Shown here: one piece after another, positions 51,518-60,097 of the stretch
Numbering within the stretch: the stretch's first letter is position 1
Layout of the letters: every line of letters begins with the position of its first letter
Source of the DNA: Acidimicrobiaceae bacterium
GTDB lineage: Bacteria > Actinomycetota > Acidimicrobiia > Acidimicrobiales > Aldehydirespiratoraceae
Assembly (NCBI GenBank): GCA_009843735.1
Contig: VYCW01000041.1
Location: forward strand, 25,879 to 89,878
Reading direction: 5' to 3'
DNA: 64,000 nucleotides
Translations under genes and position numbers: made by a program
Notes under the pieces: generated by a model
What the model was told of the DNA's origin: nothing
What the model saw: the letters and a program-made list of their open reading frames with translations, nothing else
Databases searched by the model: none

Positions 51518-52681
51518 TCATCCACCGCCTCGGGCCCGTCGCATCAGGCCCTTGGCGATGATCGTGCGCTGGATCTCGTTGGTGCCCTCGCCGATAGCCA
51601 TCAACGGGGCGTCCCGGTAGAGACGCTCTATCTCCAGCTCGGTCGAGTAGCCGTAGCTGCCGTGGATCCGCATGGACTCCATCGACGCCTTGATGGCCGC
51701 CTCCGAGGCGAAGTACTTGGCCATGCCCGCCTCCACGTCGGCCCGCAGGCCCTCGTCGATGCGGTTGGCGGCCCAGCGGGTCAGCAGCCGGGCCGCCTCG
51801 ATCTCGGTGGCCATGTCGGCCAGCTTGAGCTGGATGGCCTGGAACTCACCGATGGGCTGACCGAAGGCCTCCCGCTCCATGGAGTACGCCAGCGCGGCGT
51901 CGAAGGCGGCCTGGGCCACGCCCACGCCCCGGGCCGCGATGTTGATGCGGCCGACCTCCAGGCCCGACATGACCTGCTTGAACCCCAGTCCCTCGGAGCC
52001 GCCGAGGAGGTTGTCGATCGGAACCCTCACGTCGTCCAGCACGACCTCGCACGACTCGGGGCCCTTGTAGCCCAGCTTCCCGAGGTCGCGCAGCACCTCC
52101 AACCCCGGAGTGCCGGCCTCCACCATCAGCACGCTCATGCCCCGGTGGCGGGGTTGGGCGTCGGGATCGGTCTTGACCAGCACCGGCAGCGGGTTGGCGA
52201 AGCGGGCGTTGGTAATCCAGGTCTTGGTCCCCCGGATCACGTACTCCTCGCCGTCGCGCCATGCCCGGGTGGAGATGCCCTGCAGATCGCTGCCCGCGCC
52301 GGGCTCGGTGAGGGCGATGGCAGTGCGGCGCTCGCCGGTGGCCAATTCCGGCAGCCAGCGCTGCTTCTGCTCGGCGGTGCCGTGGTTGGTGATCATCCGG
52401 CAGCTCAGCGAGTGGCTGCCCAGGATGCCGGCGATCCCCATCCACCCCATGGAGATCTCCTCGAACACCAGGCTCATCGACACGGTGTCGAGGTCGAGCC
52501 CGCCGTACTCGCCACCGACGGTGATGCCGAACAGGCCCATCTCGGCCATCTTGGCCACGATCTCGGTGGGGTACTGGCCCGACTGCTCCATCTCGCGGGC
52601 CACCGGCTTGATCTCGGTGTTGACGAACTGCCGCAGCACGTCCTGGAACATCTGCTGCTCTTCGCTCAGTTCGAAGTCCAT
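51518..52681 (-). CDS. Acyl-CoA dehydrogenase
   Basis: A 387-residue ACAD. LSEEQQMFQDVLRQFVNTEI starts the first helical domain, ALTEPGAGSDLQGI and the FAD loops follow, MEREAFGQPIGEFQAIQLKLADM, and IGEGTNEIQR at the end holds the catalytic Glu (short-chain/medium-chain position). ATG start. It is followed by MmgE/PrpD and preceded by a RidA gene on the same strand, so it likely belongs to one minus-strand catabolic operon. Confidence 0.95.
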   Translation of the reverse strand: MDFELSEEQQMFQDVLRQFVNTEIKPVAREMEQSGQYPTEIVAKMAEMGLFGITVGGEYGGLDLDTVSMSLVFEEISMGWMGIAGILGSHSLSCRMITNHGTAEQKQRWLPELATGERRTAIALTEPGAGSDLQGISTRAWRDGEEYVIRGTKTWITNARFANPLPVLVKTDPDAQPRHRGMSVLMVEAGTPGLEVLRDLGKLGYKGPESCEVVLDDVRVPIDNLLGGSEGLGFKQVMSGLEVGRINIAARGVGVAQAAFDAALAYSMEREAFGQPIGEFQAIQLKLADMATEIEAARLLTRWAANRIDEGLRADVEAGMAKYFASEAAIKASMESMRIHGSYGYSTELEIERLYRDAPLMAIGEGTNEIQRTIIAKGLMRRARGGG

Positions 52682-52732
52682 CTCAGGAACCTTCTCCCGG
52701 CTTGCGGTGCTGCCGACTCATGGCTGTGGCAA

Positions 52733-53131
52733 TCAGGTCGCCGCGATGACGTCTATCTCGATGAGCATGCCCTCGATGGCGAAGTTGCGCACCTCGATCA
52801 TGGTGGACACCGGCAGCCGCTCGTCGGTGAAGAACTCGCTGCGCACCTCCCGCACCGGCCACTTGTGGTTGTCGATGTCGAGCAGGTACACGGTCATGTC
52901 GCAGATGTCGTCGAGCGTCGCGCCGGCCGCCTCCAGTTCCTTCTCGATGATCTGGAAGCACACCCTGGTCTGCTCCCGGATGTCGTCGGAGACGATCTTC
53001 AAGTCATCGCCGACCGCGGCCATGCCGGCCACGAAGATCAGGCTCTGCGGGTTGGTGACCTTCACCACATGGCTGTAGCTGCGGTTGCTGGAGTCCCACA
53101 GACCCTCGGGGTTGATGACTTCTTTCGGCAC
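52733..53131 (-). CDS. RidA/YjgF-family protein
   Basis: 132 residues, Rid family. IFVAGMAAVGDDLKIVSDDIREQTRVCFQIIEKELEAAGATLDDICDMTVYLLDID and SEFFTDERLPVSTMIEVRNFAIEGMLIEIDVIA match. The GTG start has a perfect GGAGG site five bases before it. It follows the pentein gene (27 bases) and precedes the acyl-CoA dehydrogenase. Reactive imine removal after C-N bond cleavage would suit the context. Confidence 0.9.
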   Translation of the reverse strand: MPKEVINPEGLWDSSNRSYSHVVKVTNPQSLIFVAGMAAVGDDLKIVSDDIREQTRVCFQIIEKELEAAGATLDDICDMTVYLLDIDNHKWPVREVRSEFFTDERLPVSTMIEVRNFAIEGMLIEIDVIAAT

Positions 53132-53157
53132 GATTCCTCCCGGATAACGCGATTCGC

Positions 53158-54318
53158 TCAGTCGGTGGAGTAGGGGCCCTTCTCGCGCCAGACCTGGCCG
53201 GTGGAGCAGTGCAGGCCACCGCCCTCCTTCATGAACTCCGAGTACGGGACTTCGACGACCTCGACGCCGGCCGCCCGCACCTTGGCGATGCTCTCGGTGG
53301 CCTCGGCGTGCATCACCACAAGCCCGGGCTCCAGCGGCAGGATGTTGGCCGGCGCGAACTGGGCCTGCTCGGAGTGCTCGACCTCGACGATGGTGTAGCC
53401 CCGCTTGCGCAGCCACTCCAGCGTGCCGAAGTCGAGGCCCGGCGAGTAGACGACCACCTTGCGCAGGTCCAGGGGGGCGATGTACAGGTCGGGGTGGTGG
53501 CCCACGCCGCTGGGCGCGTCGTAGTACTTCGAGCCGGGGAACTCGATGTGCAGGAAGGTCATGTCCTCGACGTCGAGGCCGGCCGAGCGGGCGATCACCG
53601 GCTTCATCTGCTCGAGGCCCTCGTCGTTGAACGCCATGCCGTTGCCGGAGACGAACACGTCCTCGGCCAGGAAATGGCAGGGACCGATCTCGAAGATGCC
53701 GGTGCCGGCGACCGCGCACAGCACGGGAACGCCCAGCCGGGTCCACGCCCACAGCGCCAGGTACTCGGCCCGGCCGTAGGCCAGGGGCTGGACGCCGCGC
53801 TTGGGAAGCACCGACCCGCCCCGCAGCACGAACAGCTCGGCCGCGGCCCAGGTGCTCTTGGCCGGGCCGAACGCGCTGACCGGGGGCTGCGGGAACGCCA
53901 CCCGGTGCACGATCACTCCGTTGGCCTCCAACGCGGCCTCATAGGCCAGGCTCTGGTCGATCATCTTCGGGATGTCGATGCTCGAGTAGGCGTCGGCCAT
54001 CTGCGGGAAGTAGGCCGGGTCGAGGTCCTGGTAGGCGAACTTCTCGGACTCGGTGATCTCGGTGAGCACCACCTCGCGCAGCTTGCCGATGCCGTTCTTG
54101 CCGCACTCGCGGCCCCACACCTTGGGGTAGATCTCGAGATGGTCGATGTTGTGCCACACGTCGGTGGTGGGTCGCTGGCCCTTGATGTACCCCGGCATCT
54201 GCTCCAGGGTGAACTCACCGTCCCGCAGCCGGCGCTGGGTCTCGGCGATCCGCTCCGCATAGACGGGCGCCATGGGTGGCATGGTCGGAACGTCCGACCC
54301 GACTACGTCGATTGTCAT
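53158..54318 (-). CDS. Pentein-fold guanidine-modifying enzyme (amidinotransferase/DDAH-like), copy 1
   Basis: A 386-residue amidinotransferase-superfamily protein. The catalytic Cys is in GGGLHCSTG close to the C-terminus, the catalytic His in GVGHHPDLYIAPLD, and acidic/Asn residues in GPCHFLAEDVFVSGNG. Superfamily members hydrolyse or transfer the amidine group of guanidines (arginine, methylarginines, other substituted guanidines). It shares MPGYI, GRECGKNGIGKLREV and WLRKRGY with the second copy (56222-57376). ATG start; the SDR stops 28 bases upstream. Confidence 0.85.
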   Translation of the reverse strand: MTIDVVGSDVPTMPPMAPVYAERIAETQRRLRDGEFTLEQMPGYIKGQRPTTDVWHNIDHLEIYPKVWGRECGKNGIGKLREVVLTEITESEKFAYQDLDPAYFPQMADAYSSIDIPKMIDQSLAYEAALEANGVIVHRVAFPQPPVSAFGPAKSTWAAAELFVLRGGSVLPKRGVQPLAYGRAEYLALWAWTRLGVPVLCAVAGTGIFEIGPCHFLAEDVFVSGNGMAFNDEGLEQMKPVIARSAGLDVEDMTFLHIEFPGSKYYDAPSGVGHHPDLYIAPLDLRKVVVYSPGLDFGTLEWLRKRGYTIVEVEHSEQAQFAPANILPLEPGLVVMHAEATESIAKVRAAGVEVVEVPYSEFMKEGGGLHCSTGQVWREKGPYSTD

Positions 54319-54346
54319 TTCAGCTCCCCTTCTTCGATCTTTCTGG

Positions 54347-55096
54347 TTAGAAGATCCCGCCGGTGACGGCGAGTGACTCGGCGGTTATGCACGACGACAG
54401 GTCCGACGCCAGGAACACCACCGCGTCGGCGACGTCGCCCGGCTGCACGAGGCGGCCCAACGCGGTGCGGCTGAGGATCCTCTGCTCGACGTCCTCGAGA
54501 GTGATCCCGTACCGGCGGGCGTCGCGGGCCATGGTGTCGGTGTTCATCTGCGACTCGACCGCGCCCGGGCACACCGCGTTCACCCGGATGTTGGACGAGC
54601 CCACCTCCCGGGCCAGCGACTGGGTGAGCCCGATCACGCCGAACTTCGAGGCGCAGTAGCTGGCGAAGTCCGGCTCCCCCTTGAGGCCGCCGATCGAGGA
54701 GATGTTGACGATGCTGCCTCCACCAGTGGCGGCCATCGGCCCGACGAAGGCCCGGCAGCACAGGTAGACACCGGTGAGGTTGACGTCGAGCGTCTCCTGC
54801 CAATGGTCGGGATCGAGATCGGCGACCGAGCCGAACCGGGCCACCGCGGCCGTGTTGGCCAGCACGCTCACCGGTCCCACCGCGGCCGCGCTGGTGGCCG
54901 CGGCCGTCACCGCATCGCGGTCGGTGACGTCCACCTCGCGCACGCCGATGCCGCCGGCCTCGACACGGGACAGGGCGGCCGCGGAGGCGTCCCAGACCTC
55001 GACACTGGCACCGTGGTCGTGCAGTCTCTGCGCCACGACGCGGCCGATGTCGCCCGCGCCGGTGACCACGGCGCTTCGGCCCTCGAGGAGGCTCAT
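54347..55096 (-). CDS. Short-chain dehydrogenase/reductase
   Basis: A 249-residue SDR with TGAGDIGRVV (cofactor loop lacking the usual third Gly-rich order), Asp in VEVWDASAAAL, NTAAVARFG instead of NNAG, catalytic Ser in NISSIGG and YCASKFG. The ATG overlaps the LLM stop as ATGA. It sits between the two pentein genes and probably oxidises or reduces an intermediate of the same pathway. Confidence 0.9.
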   Translation of the reverse strand: MSLLEGRSAVVTGAGDIGRVVAQRLHDHGASVEVWDASAAALSRVEAGGIGVREVDVTDRDAVTAAATSAAAVGPVSVLANTAAVARFGSVADLDPDHWQETLDVNLTGVYLCCRAFVGPMAATGGGSIVNISSIGGLKGEPDFASYCASKFGVIGLTQSLAREVGSSNIRVNAVCPGAVESQMNTDTMARDARRYGITLEDVEQRILSRTALGRLVQPGDVADAVVFLASDLSSCITAESLAVTGGIF

Positions 55097-56175
55097 CCCG
55101 CGGCCGCGACCTGAGACCCCACGACCTGGGGCACGACCTCGCCCATGAACAGCTCGTGGGACCGGCGGACCTGCTCCCATGTGAGCTCGCCGAAGGAGAA
55201 CTCGCCGAGGAACACGTTTACGCCGAGACGCTCCTGCAGGTGCCTGATCTTGGCCGCCACCGTGTCGGGGCTGCCGTGGAAGAACTTGAGGCCCTCGGCG
55301 GAGCCGTCCATGTCGGCCCGGATGGCGGCCAGCCGGCCCAGCGAAGCGGTGGTGGCCTGCACGACCGCGGAGTCGCCGGCCCGCCGCGAGCGCCGCCGCT
55401 CGTCCTCGAACAGCGCCAGCTGGCGCAGGAAGTGGTCGTACATGAGCTCCTCGGCCTCGGCGTCGGTCTCAGCCACCAGGGTCGACGCCAGGTAGGTGAT
55501 GGGACGCCGGTCGTGGGGGATGCCGGCCTCGTCGCAGCCTCGGTGGTACTCGCGGAACACCACCTCGTAGAGGTCCATGCCAACTACCCCGAATCCGCCG
55601 ATGCCGTAGCCCAGCTGCCCGTACTCGTAGCCCTTCTGCGGGGTGTTGGTGGGCACCCAGATCGGCGGGTGGGGCTGCTGCAGCGGCCGCCAGGGCAGAT
55701 CGACATCGATGTACTGCCAGAAGTCGCCCATGAACGAGAACGGACCGTCGGCGTTGAGCCCCTTGAGCACGATCTCGAGGCCCTCGTTGAACCGGGCCAC
55801 GTCGCTGTGGGTGTTGATGCCGTAGGCGATGTGCTCGTGGGGGGTGATGCCGCGGCCCAGCCCGATCTCGAGGCGCCCGCCCGACATGTGGTCGAGGATG
55901 ATCATCTCCTCGATCACCCGCAACGGCTGGCTGATGGGCAGCAGGATCACCATGGGGCCGAAGCGCATACGCTCGGAGTTCTGGGCGACCACCGTCAGCG
56001 AGACCGGCTGCGACGGCGCCATCGAGAACCGTCCGGTGAAATGGTGCTCGGTGGTGAAGAAGTAGTCGTAGCCGAGCTCGTCGCAGAGCCGGACCTCGGC
56101 CGCGAACTCGTCGAGGCGCTGCTTGGGGCTGGCCGTCTCCTTCTCCGCGACGTGGCTGAACACGGCGAACTTCAT
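55093..56175 (-). CDS. LLM-class flavin monooxygenase (luciferase-like)
   Basis: A 360-residue luciferase-like enzyme: MKFAVFSHVAEKETASPKQRLDEFAAEVRLCDELGYDYFFTTEHHF, GPMVILLPISQPLRVIEEMIILDHMSGGRLEIGLGRGI, and HPPIWVPTNTPQKGYEYGQLGYG. It is closer to the bacterial luciferase/alkane monooxygenase group than the three other LLM genes here. ATG 56175; stop overlaps the SDR start. Coupled position between penteins suggests oxygenation of a guanidino or heterocyclic nitrogen compound. Confidence 0.9.
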   Translation of the reverse strand: MKFAVFSHVAEKETASPKQRLDEFAAEVRLCDELGYDYFFTTEHHFTGRFSMAPSQPVSLTVVAQNSERMRFGPMVILLPISQPLRVIEEMIILDHMSGGRLEIGLGRGITPHEHIAYGINTHSDVARFNEGLEIVLKGLNADGPFSFMGDFWQYIDVDLPWRPLQQPHPPIWVPTNTPQKGYEYGQLGYGIGGFGVVGMDLYEVVFREYHRGCDEAGIPHDRRPITYLASTLVAETDAEAEELMYDHFLRQLALFEDERRRSRRAGDSAVVQATTASLGRLAAIRADMDGSAEGLKFFHGSPDTVAAKIRHLQERLGVNVFLGEFSFGELTWEQVRRSHELFMGEVVPQVVGSQVAAAG

Positions 56176-56221
56176 GGTCGTGGCCTCACCAGCGTCGTGC
56201 CTAGCGGTGTCCCAGCCCAGG

Positions 56222-57376
56222 TCATGACGGCCGGTCCCCGGAGTATGGGCCCTTGTCCCGCAGCAGCCGCAGCGTGGAGCAGTGGAGGCCGCCGCCGATG
56301 CGCAGGAACTCCGAGTACGGCGTCTCGATGACCTCCACACCGGCCTTCCGGACCGCCGCGATGGCGTTGGGCGCCTCGGAGTGCATGACCACCAGGCCGG
56401 GCTCGATCAGCATCACGTTGGCGGGAGCGAACAGCCGCTGCTCCTCCATGTCGACCGTCACCATCTTGTAGCCCCGCTTGCGTAGCCACTCGTAGGTCCG
56501 GAAGTCGAGGCTGGGCGGGTAGCAGATCACCTTGTCGACGTCGAGGGCGCACACCGACATGTCGGGATGGTGGGACTGGCCGGTGCGGGGATTGAAGTAG
56601 ATGTTGCCGGGGAAGTTGATGGCCAGCGTGGTCATGTCCGAGGGGTCCATGCCGGACGACCGGGCCACCGCGTCGACGAGCTGTTCGAGGCCCGACGAGT
56701 TGTAGGCCAGGCCCCGACCGGCCACGAACACATCCTCGGCCAGCCAGTGGCACGGTCCGGCCTCGCACACGCCGGTGCCGGTGATGGTGGCCACCACCGG
56801 TATCCCGAGGCAGGCAAAGGCCCACAGCGCCAGGTACTCGGCCCGGCCGGTGCCGAACGGGCTGATCGCCACCTTCTCGACGATCGACCCTCCCCGCACG
56901 ACCAGCAGCTCGTTGGCGGCCCAGGTGCCCCGCATCGGGCCGAACGCGCCCACCGCGGGCTGGGGGAAGTCGATCCGGTGCACCACGACGCCGGCCTGCT
57001 CCATCTTGTCCTGGTACTCGAGGCTCTGATCACGCATCCGGCCGATGTCGAGGTCGTCGTGGCTGAGCCCCATCGTCGGGAAGTACTCGGGGTCGTCGTC
57101 GTAGAGGGGGAAGCGCTCCGACTCGGTGATGTTGATCAGCGCCACCTCTCGCAGCCGTCCGATGCCGTTGGCGCCGCACTCGCGGCCGTAGATCTTCGGG
57201 TAGATGTCGAGGTAGTCCATTTGGTGCCAGGTGTCCACGCTTGGGGGCTGGCCGGGGACGTAGCCCGGCATGCCCTCCAGCGTGAATCCGCCCGAGGCGA
57301 GTTCGGCCTGGGTGTCGGCGATGCGGTCGGCCCAAACCTGCGGAAGGGGCGGGGTCTTGGGGACGGATGAGGCCAT
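56222..57376 (-). CDS. Pentein-fold guanidine-modifying enzyme (amidinotransferase/DDAH-like), copy 2
   Basis: A 384-residue paralogue of the 53158-54318 protein. The Cys lies in GGGLHCSTL, the His in SHHPDMSVCALD, and GPCHWLAEDVFVAGRG is conserved. By eye, about half of the residues agree with copy 1. The ATG starts 48 bases after the predicted transcription start of site 5. It is first in a minus-strand operon with LLM, SDR, pentein 1, RidA, acyl-CoA dehydrogenase and MmgE. Two copies could act in series, form a heteromer, or differ in substrate. Confidence 0.85.
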   Translation of the reverse strand: MASSVPKTPPLPQVWADRIADTQAELASGGFTLEGMPGYVPGQPPSVDTWHQMDYLDIYPKIYGRECGANGIGRLREVALINITESERFPLYDDDPEYFPTMGLSHDDLDIGRMRDQSLEYQDKMEQAGVVVHRIDFPQPAVGAFGPMRGTWAANELLVVRGGSIVEKVAISPFGTGRAEYLALWAFACLGIPVVATITGTGVCEAGPCHWLAEDVFVAGRGLAYNSSGLEQLVDAVARSSGMDPSDMTTLAINFPGNIYFNPRTGQSHHPDMSVCALDVDKVICYPPSLDFRTYEWLRKRGYKMVTVDMEEQRLFAPANVMLIEPGLVVMHSEAPNAIAAVRKAGVEVIETPYSEFLRIGGGLHCSTLRLLRDKGPYSGDRPS

Positions 57377-57430
57377 GAGCGCTCCCAGGTGTCGTTTCCG
57401 GCCCCTCAGAGGGGCTCGATACCCGCCCGG

Positions 57431-57460
57431 AGCCTAAACGTCGGACACTTTGGGGGTCAA
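57431..57460 (-). promoter_or_regulatory. Promoter with operator (site 5) for the pentein operon
   Basis: On the minus strand: TTGACC (57455-57460), an 18-base spacer, and TAGGCT (57431-57436). The spacer contains AAAGTGTCCGACGTTTA (57435-57451), the fullest palindrome of the six sites. Transcription should begin near 57424, upstream of the ATG at 57376. Confidence 0.68.
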
Positions 57461-57487
57461 ACGCTGCAGCGGTGCGGAATCGGCCGC

Positions 57488-58687
57488 TCAGCCGAAGGCG
57501 CCGCCGGCCCGGAGCCGGTCGATGCGGTCATCGTTGTAGCCCAGCAGTTCCTTGAGCACGTACGGTGCGTCGGCTCCCAGCGCCGGCCCGGGCGAGAGCG
57601 AGTCGGCGGTCGGATGCTCCCCCACCCGCACCGGGGTCACCGGCTGGCGGATCGTGCCATGATGCGGGTGCTCGGTCTCGGCCAGCACCCCCCGGGCCAA
57701 CGTGTGGGGATCGCGCAGCGCCGCGGGCACATCCTGGATGGGCCCCGACGGCACTCCGGCCGCCTCCAGCATCTCCAGCCACTGCGAGGCCGGGCGGGTG
57801 CGGAACGCCTCCCTGAGGATCTCCAGCAGCTCGTCCTTGTTGGCATAGCGGGCCGCGAAGTCGACGAATCGCTCGTCGTCGGCCAGTTCGGGCATGCCGA
57901 GGACCTCGGTGAGCCTCCGCCAGAACTTCTCCTTGGCGCAGCCGATCACCAGCCAGCCTTCGGCGGCCTCGAAGATCTGGAACGGGACGAGCGACGGGTG
58001 CCCCGACTCGGCCACCCGCTCGGGCTCGAACCCGCCGGTCAGGTGCCAGGTGCCCAGATAGCCGAGCAGGCTGGTGGCAGTGTCGTGGAGACTCAGGTCG
58101 CAGTCCATGCCGGTGCCGTCACGCCGGGCCGCGTGGATCCCGGTGAGCAGCGCGATCGCGGCCACGAAGCCTCCCGAGAAGTCCACCATCGACAGGCCGG
58201 ACTTCGTGGGCGGGCCGTCCGGGTCGCCGGTGAGGGCCATCCAGCCGCAGAGACCCTGCAGGATGTAGTCGTAGCCTCCCTGGCTGGCCCTCGGACCGGT
58301 CATCCCGAAGCCGCTGAGCGAGCAGCAGACGATCCGGGGGTTGATTCCCTTGAGGTCGTCGTAGCAGAGGCCGAGCGCAGCCGGAAGGTCGCCGCGCAGG
58401 TTCGAGAAGACCGCGTCGGAGCAGGCCACCAGGTCGTCGAACACGGCGCGACCGGCCGCGTTGCGGATGTCTAGGGCGACGCTGCGCTTGTTGCGGTTGT
58501 AGGTCTGGAAGAAGAGGCTGGAGTCCCCGTGCTGGAACGGAGGCAGGTAGCGGGCCACATCGCCGCCGGCGCCGGGATCCTCGATCTTGATCACCTCGGC
58601 ACCGAGGTCGGCCAGGTGCATCGTGGCGAAGGGTCCGGCCCCGTACTGCTCCACGGCCACAATGCGGATGTCCTCGAGAGGCCTCAC
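57488..58687 (-). CDS. CaiB/BaiF-family CoA transferase (class III)
   Basis: 399 residues. RIVAVEQYGAGPFATMHLADLGAEVIKIEDPGAGGDVARYL, NKRSVALDIRNAAGRAVFDDLV, and PRIVCCSLSGFGMTGPRASQGGYDYILQG are class III CoA-transferase blocks; the catalytic Asp lies in the NLRGDLPA region. The start GTG 58687 sits seven bases past the -10 element TACGCT, exactly where transcription should begin, so the message is probably leaderless; an ATG at 58711 would lie inside the promoter and operator. It would transfer CoA between two acids in the pathway. Confidence 0.88.
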   Translation of the reverse strand: MRPLEDIRIVAVEQYGAGPFATMHLADLGAEVIKIEDPGAGGDVARYLPPFQHGDSSLFFQTYNRNKRSVALDIRNAAGRAVFDDLVACSDAVFSNLRGDLPAALGLCYDDLKGINPRIVCCSLSGFGMTGPRASQGGYDYILQGLCGWMALTGDPDGPPTKSGLSMVDFSGGFVAAIALLTGIHAARRDGTGMDCDLSLHDTATSLLGYLGTWHLTGGFEPERVAESGHPSLVPFQIFEAAEGWLVIGCAKEKFWRRLTEVLGMPELADDERFVDFAARYANKDELLEILREAFRTRPASQWLEMLEAAGVPSGPIQDVPAALRDPHTLARGVLAETEHPHHGTIRQPVTPVRVGEHPTADSLSPGPALGADAPYVLKELLGYNDDRIDRLRAGGAFG

Positions 58688-58693
58688 GTCGCG

Positions 58694-58722
58694 AGCGTAA
58701 ACCTCAGACATTTGGCGGTCAA
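58694..58722 (-). promoter_or_regulatory. Promoter with operator (site 6) for the CoA transferase
   Basis: On the minus strand: TTGACC (58717-58722), 17 bases, TACGCT (58694-58699). The spacer holds AAATGTCTGAGGTTTA (58698-58713). The predicted start coincides with the GTG of the gene, giving a leaderless transcript. Confidence 0.68.
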
Positions 58723-58840
58723 AGAGGGGGGCTGGAACCGGTCTCTCGGGTCGTCCCGACAACAGCTGTCTTTGTAGAGTCAGCCGCATCAGCCGCGGCG
58801 CGGCCCGCCCCTCGACCCGCACGCCGAAGGAACGGAGCAG

Positions 58841-60097
58841 ATGGCGCACGACTCACCTGCCAGCCCGCCGCAACAGCTGATCGCGCCGATGAGCCTCCGG
58901 CGCAAGTCGGTCCAGGTGATTGTCACCGTCGCGCTGATCTTCGTCGTGAGTGTGGCGCTGCTGGTGCAGGCGATCGCCCACGGCGGCACCGCGATGGTCG
59001 TCCTCGCGTCGCTGTGCGTCGCCTTGATCGTCTTCGTGTCGTATCGCCTGGTGCGTACTGGGCTGCGAACCGTTGCGCTGGAGATCTGGATTCGCCAGAT
59101 GGGTGAGGGGAACCTGGATTACCGAGTGAACCTGCCCGGCAACGACGAGGTGAACGAGGCCGCCGACGCGCTCGAGAAGCTCCGGCAGCGATCGATCGAG
59201 GCGCTGCAGCTGGATCTCGTGCGAAAGCTCTCCGAGGACCTGCAGAAGAAGAACGAGGAGCTGGAGGGGGTGCTGGCCGAGCTGCGGCAGACTCAGGACC
59301 AGATAATCCTGCGCCAGAAGCTGGTGGAACTCGGGGAGTTGACTGCGGGCGTCGCCCACGAGATCAGGAACCCTCTGAACTTCATGAAGAACTTCTCCGA
59401 GTCCTCCGACGAACTGGTCGCGGAGCTACGAGACACGCTCAACAATCAGGCGGAGGATTTGGACGACGACGAGCGGGCTCTGGTCATCGGCATCACCGAC
59501 GAGCTGGCCGAGAACATGTCGCGGATGCGGGCTCACGGCGACCGCGCTGACCGGATCGTGCGGGACATGGTGATGATCGGGCGCGGCGGCGGCAAACGGC
59601 AGCCCGTCGACATCAACGACCTGCTCAACGACAGGGCCAAGATCGCCTACCACAGCATCCAGGCCTTGGATGAGGACTTCGAGATCGACATCCGCAACGA
59701 CTGCGATCCCGAGGTCGGGGAGATGGAGGTCGTACCCGAGGAGATGGGGCGGGTGTTCCTGAACCTGGTGGGCAACGCCCTCGCCGCGATGGACGAGAAG
59801 CGGCGCACGGCCGCCGAGTCAGGCGGCTCCTACAAGCCCTCTCTCATGCTCCGGACAGAGCGAACAAACGCAGAGATAGTCATCCGCGTCCGCGACAACG
59901 GCACGGGTATCCCCGGCGACGCCATGGACAAGATCTTCAACCCGTTCTACACGACGAAGCCGTCTGGGACGGGCGTCGGTCTGGGTCTCAGCTTCTGCAG
60001 CGACGTGGTCCGCCAGTACGGCGGCTCGATATCGGCGGAGTCCGAGGCCGGAGAGTTCACCGAGATGACCGTCCGGCTGCCGGCGGCCCGGGGTTAG
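58841..60097 (+). CDS. Sensor histidine kinase, orphan
   Basis: A 418-residue membrane histidine kinase. Two helices lie near residues 27-70 with almost no periplasmic loop, then a HAMP-like segment and a coiled coil (QKKNEELEGVLAELRQTQDQI). The H-box is GVAHEIRNPLNFM, the N-box NLVGNALAAM, and ATP-lid motifs DNGTGIPGDAMDKIF and GTGVGLGLSF follow. The short extracytoplasmic region suggests an intramembrane or cytoplasmic signal. GGAACGGAG lies upstream of the ATG. No response regulator is encoded nearby, and it converges with the SDR by four bases. Confidence 0.92.
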   Translation: MAHDSPASPPQQLIAPMSLRRKSVQVIVTVALIFVVSVALLVQAIAHGGTAMVVLASLCVALIVFVSYRLVRTGLRTVALEIWIRQMGEGNLDYRVNLPGNDEVNEAADALEKLRQRSIEALQLDLVRKLSEDLQKKNEELEGVLAELRQTQDQIILRQKLVELGELTAGVAHEIRNPLNFMKNFSESSDELVAELRDTLNNQAEDLDDDERALVIGITDELAENMSRMRAHGDRADRIVRDMVMIGRGGGKRQPVDINDLLNDRAKIAYHSIQALDEDFEIDIRNDCDPEVGEMEVVPEEMGRVFLNLVGNALAAMDEKRRTAAESGGSYKPSLMLRTERTNAEIVIRVRDNGTGIPGDAMDKIFNPFYTTKPSGTGVGLGLSFCSDVVRQYGGSISAESEAGEFTEMTVRLPAARG

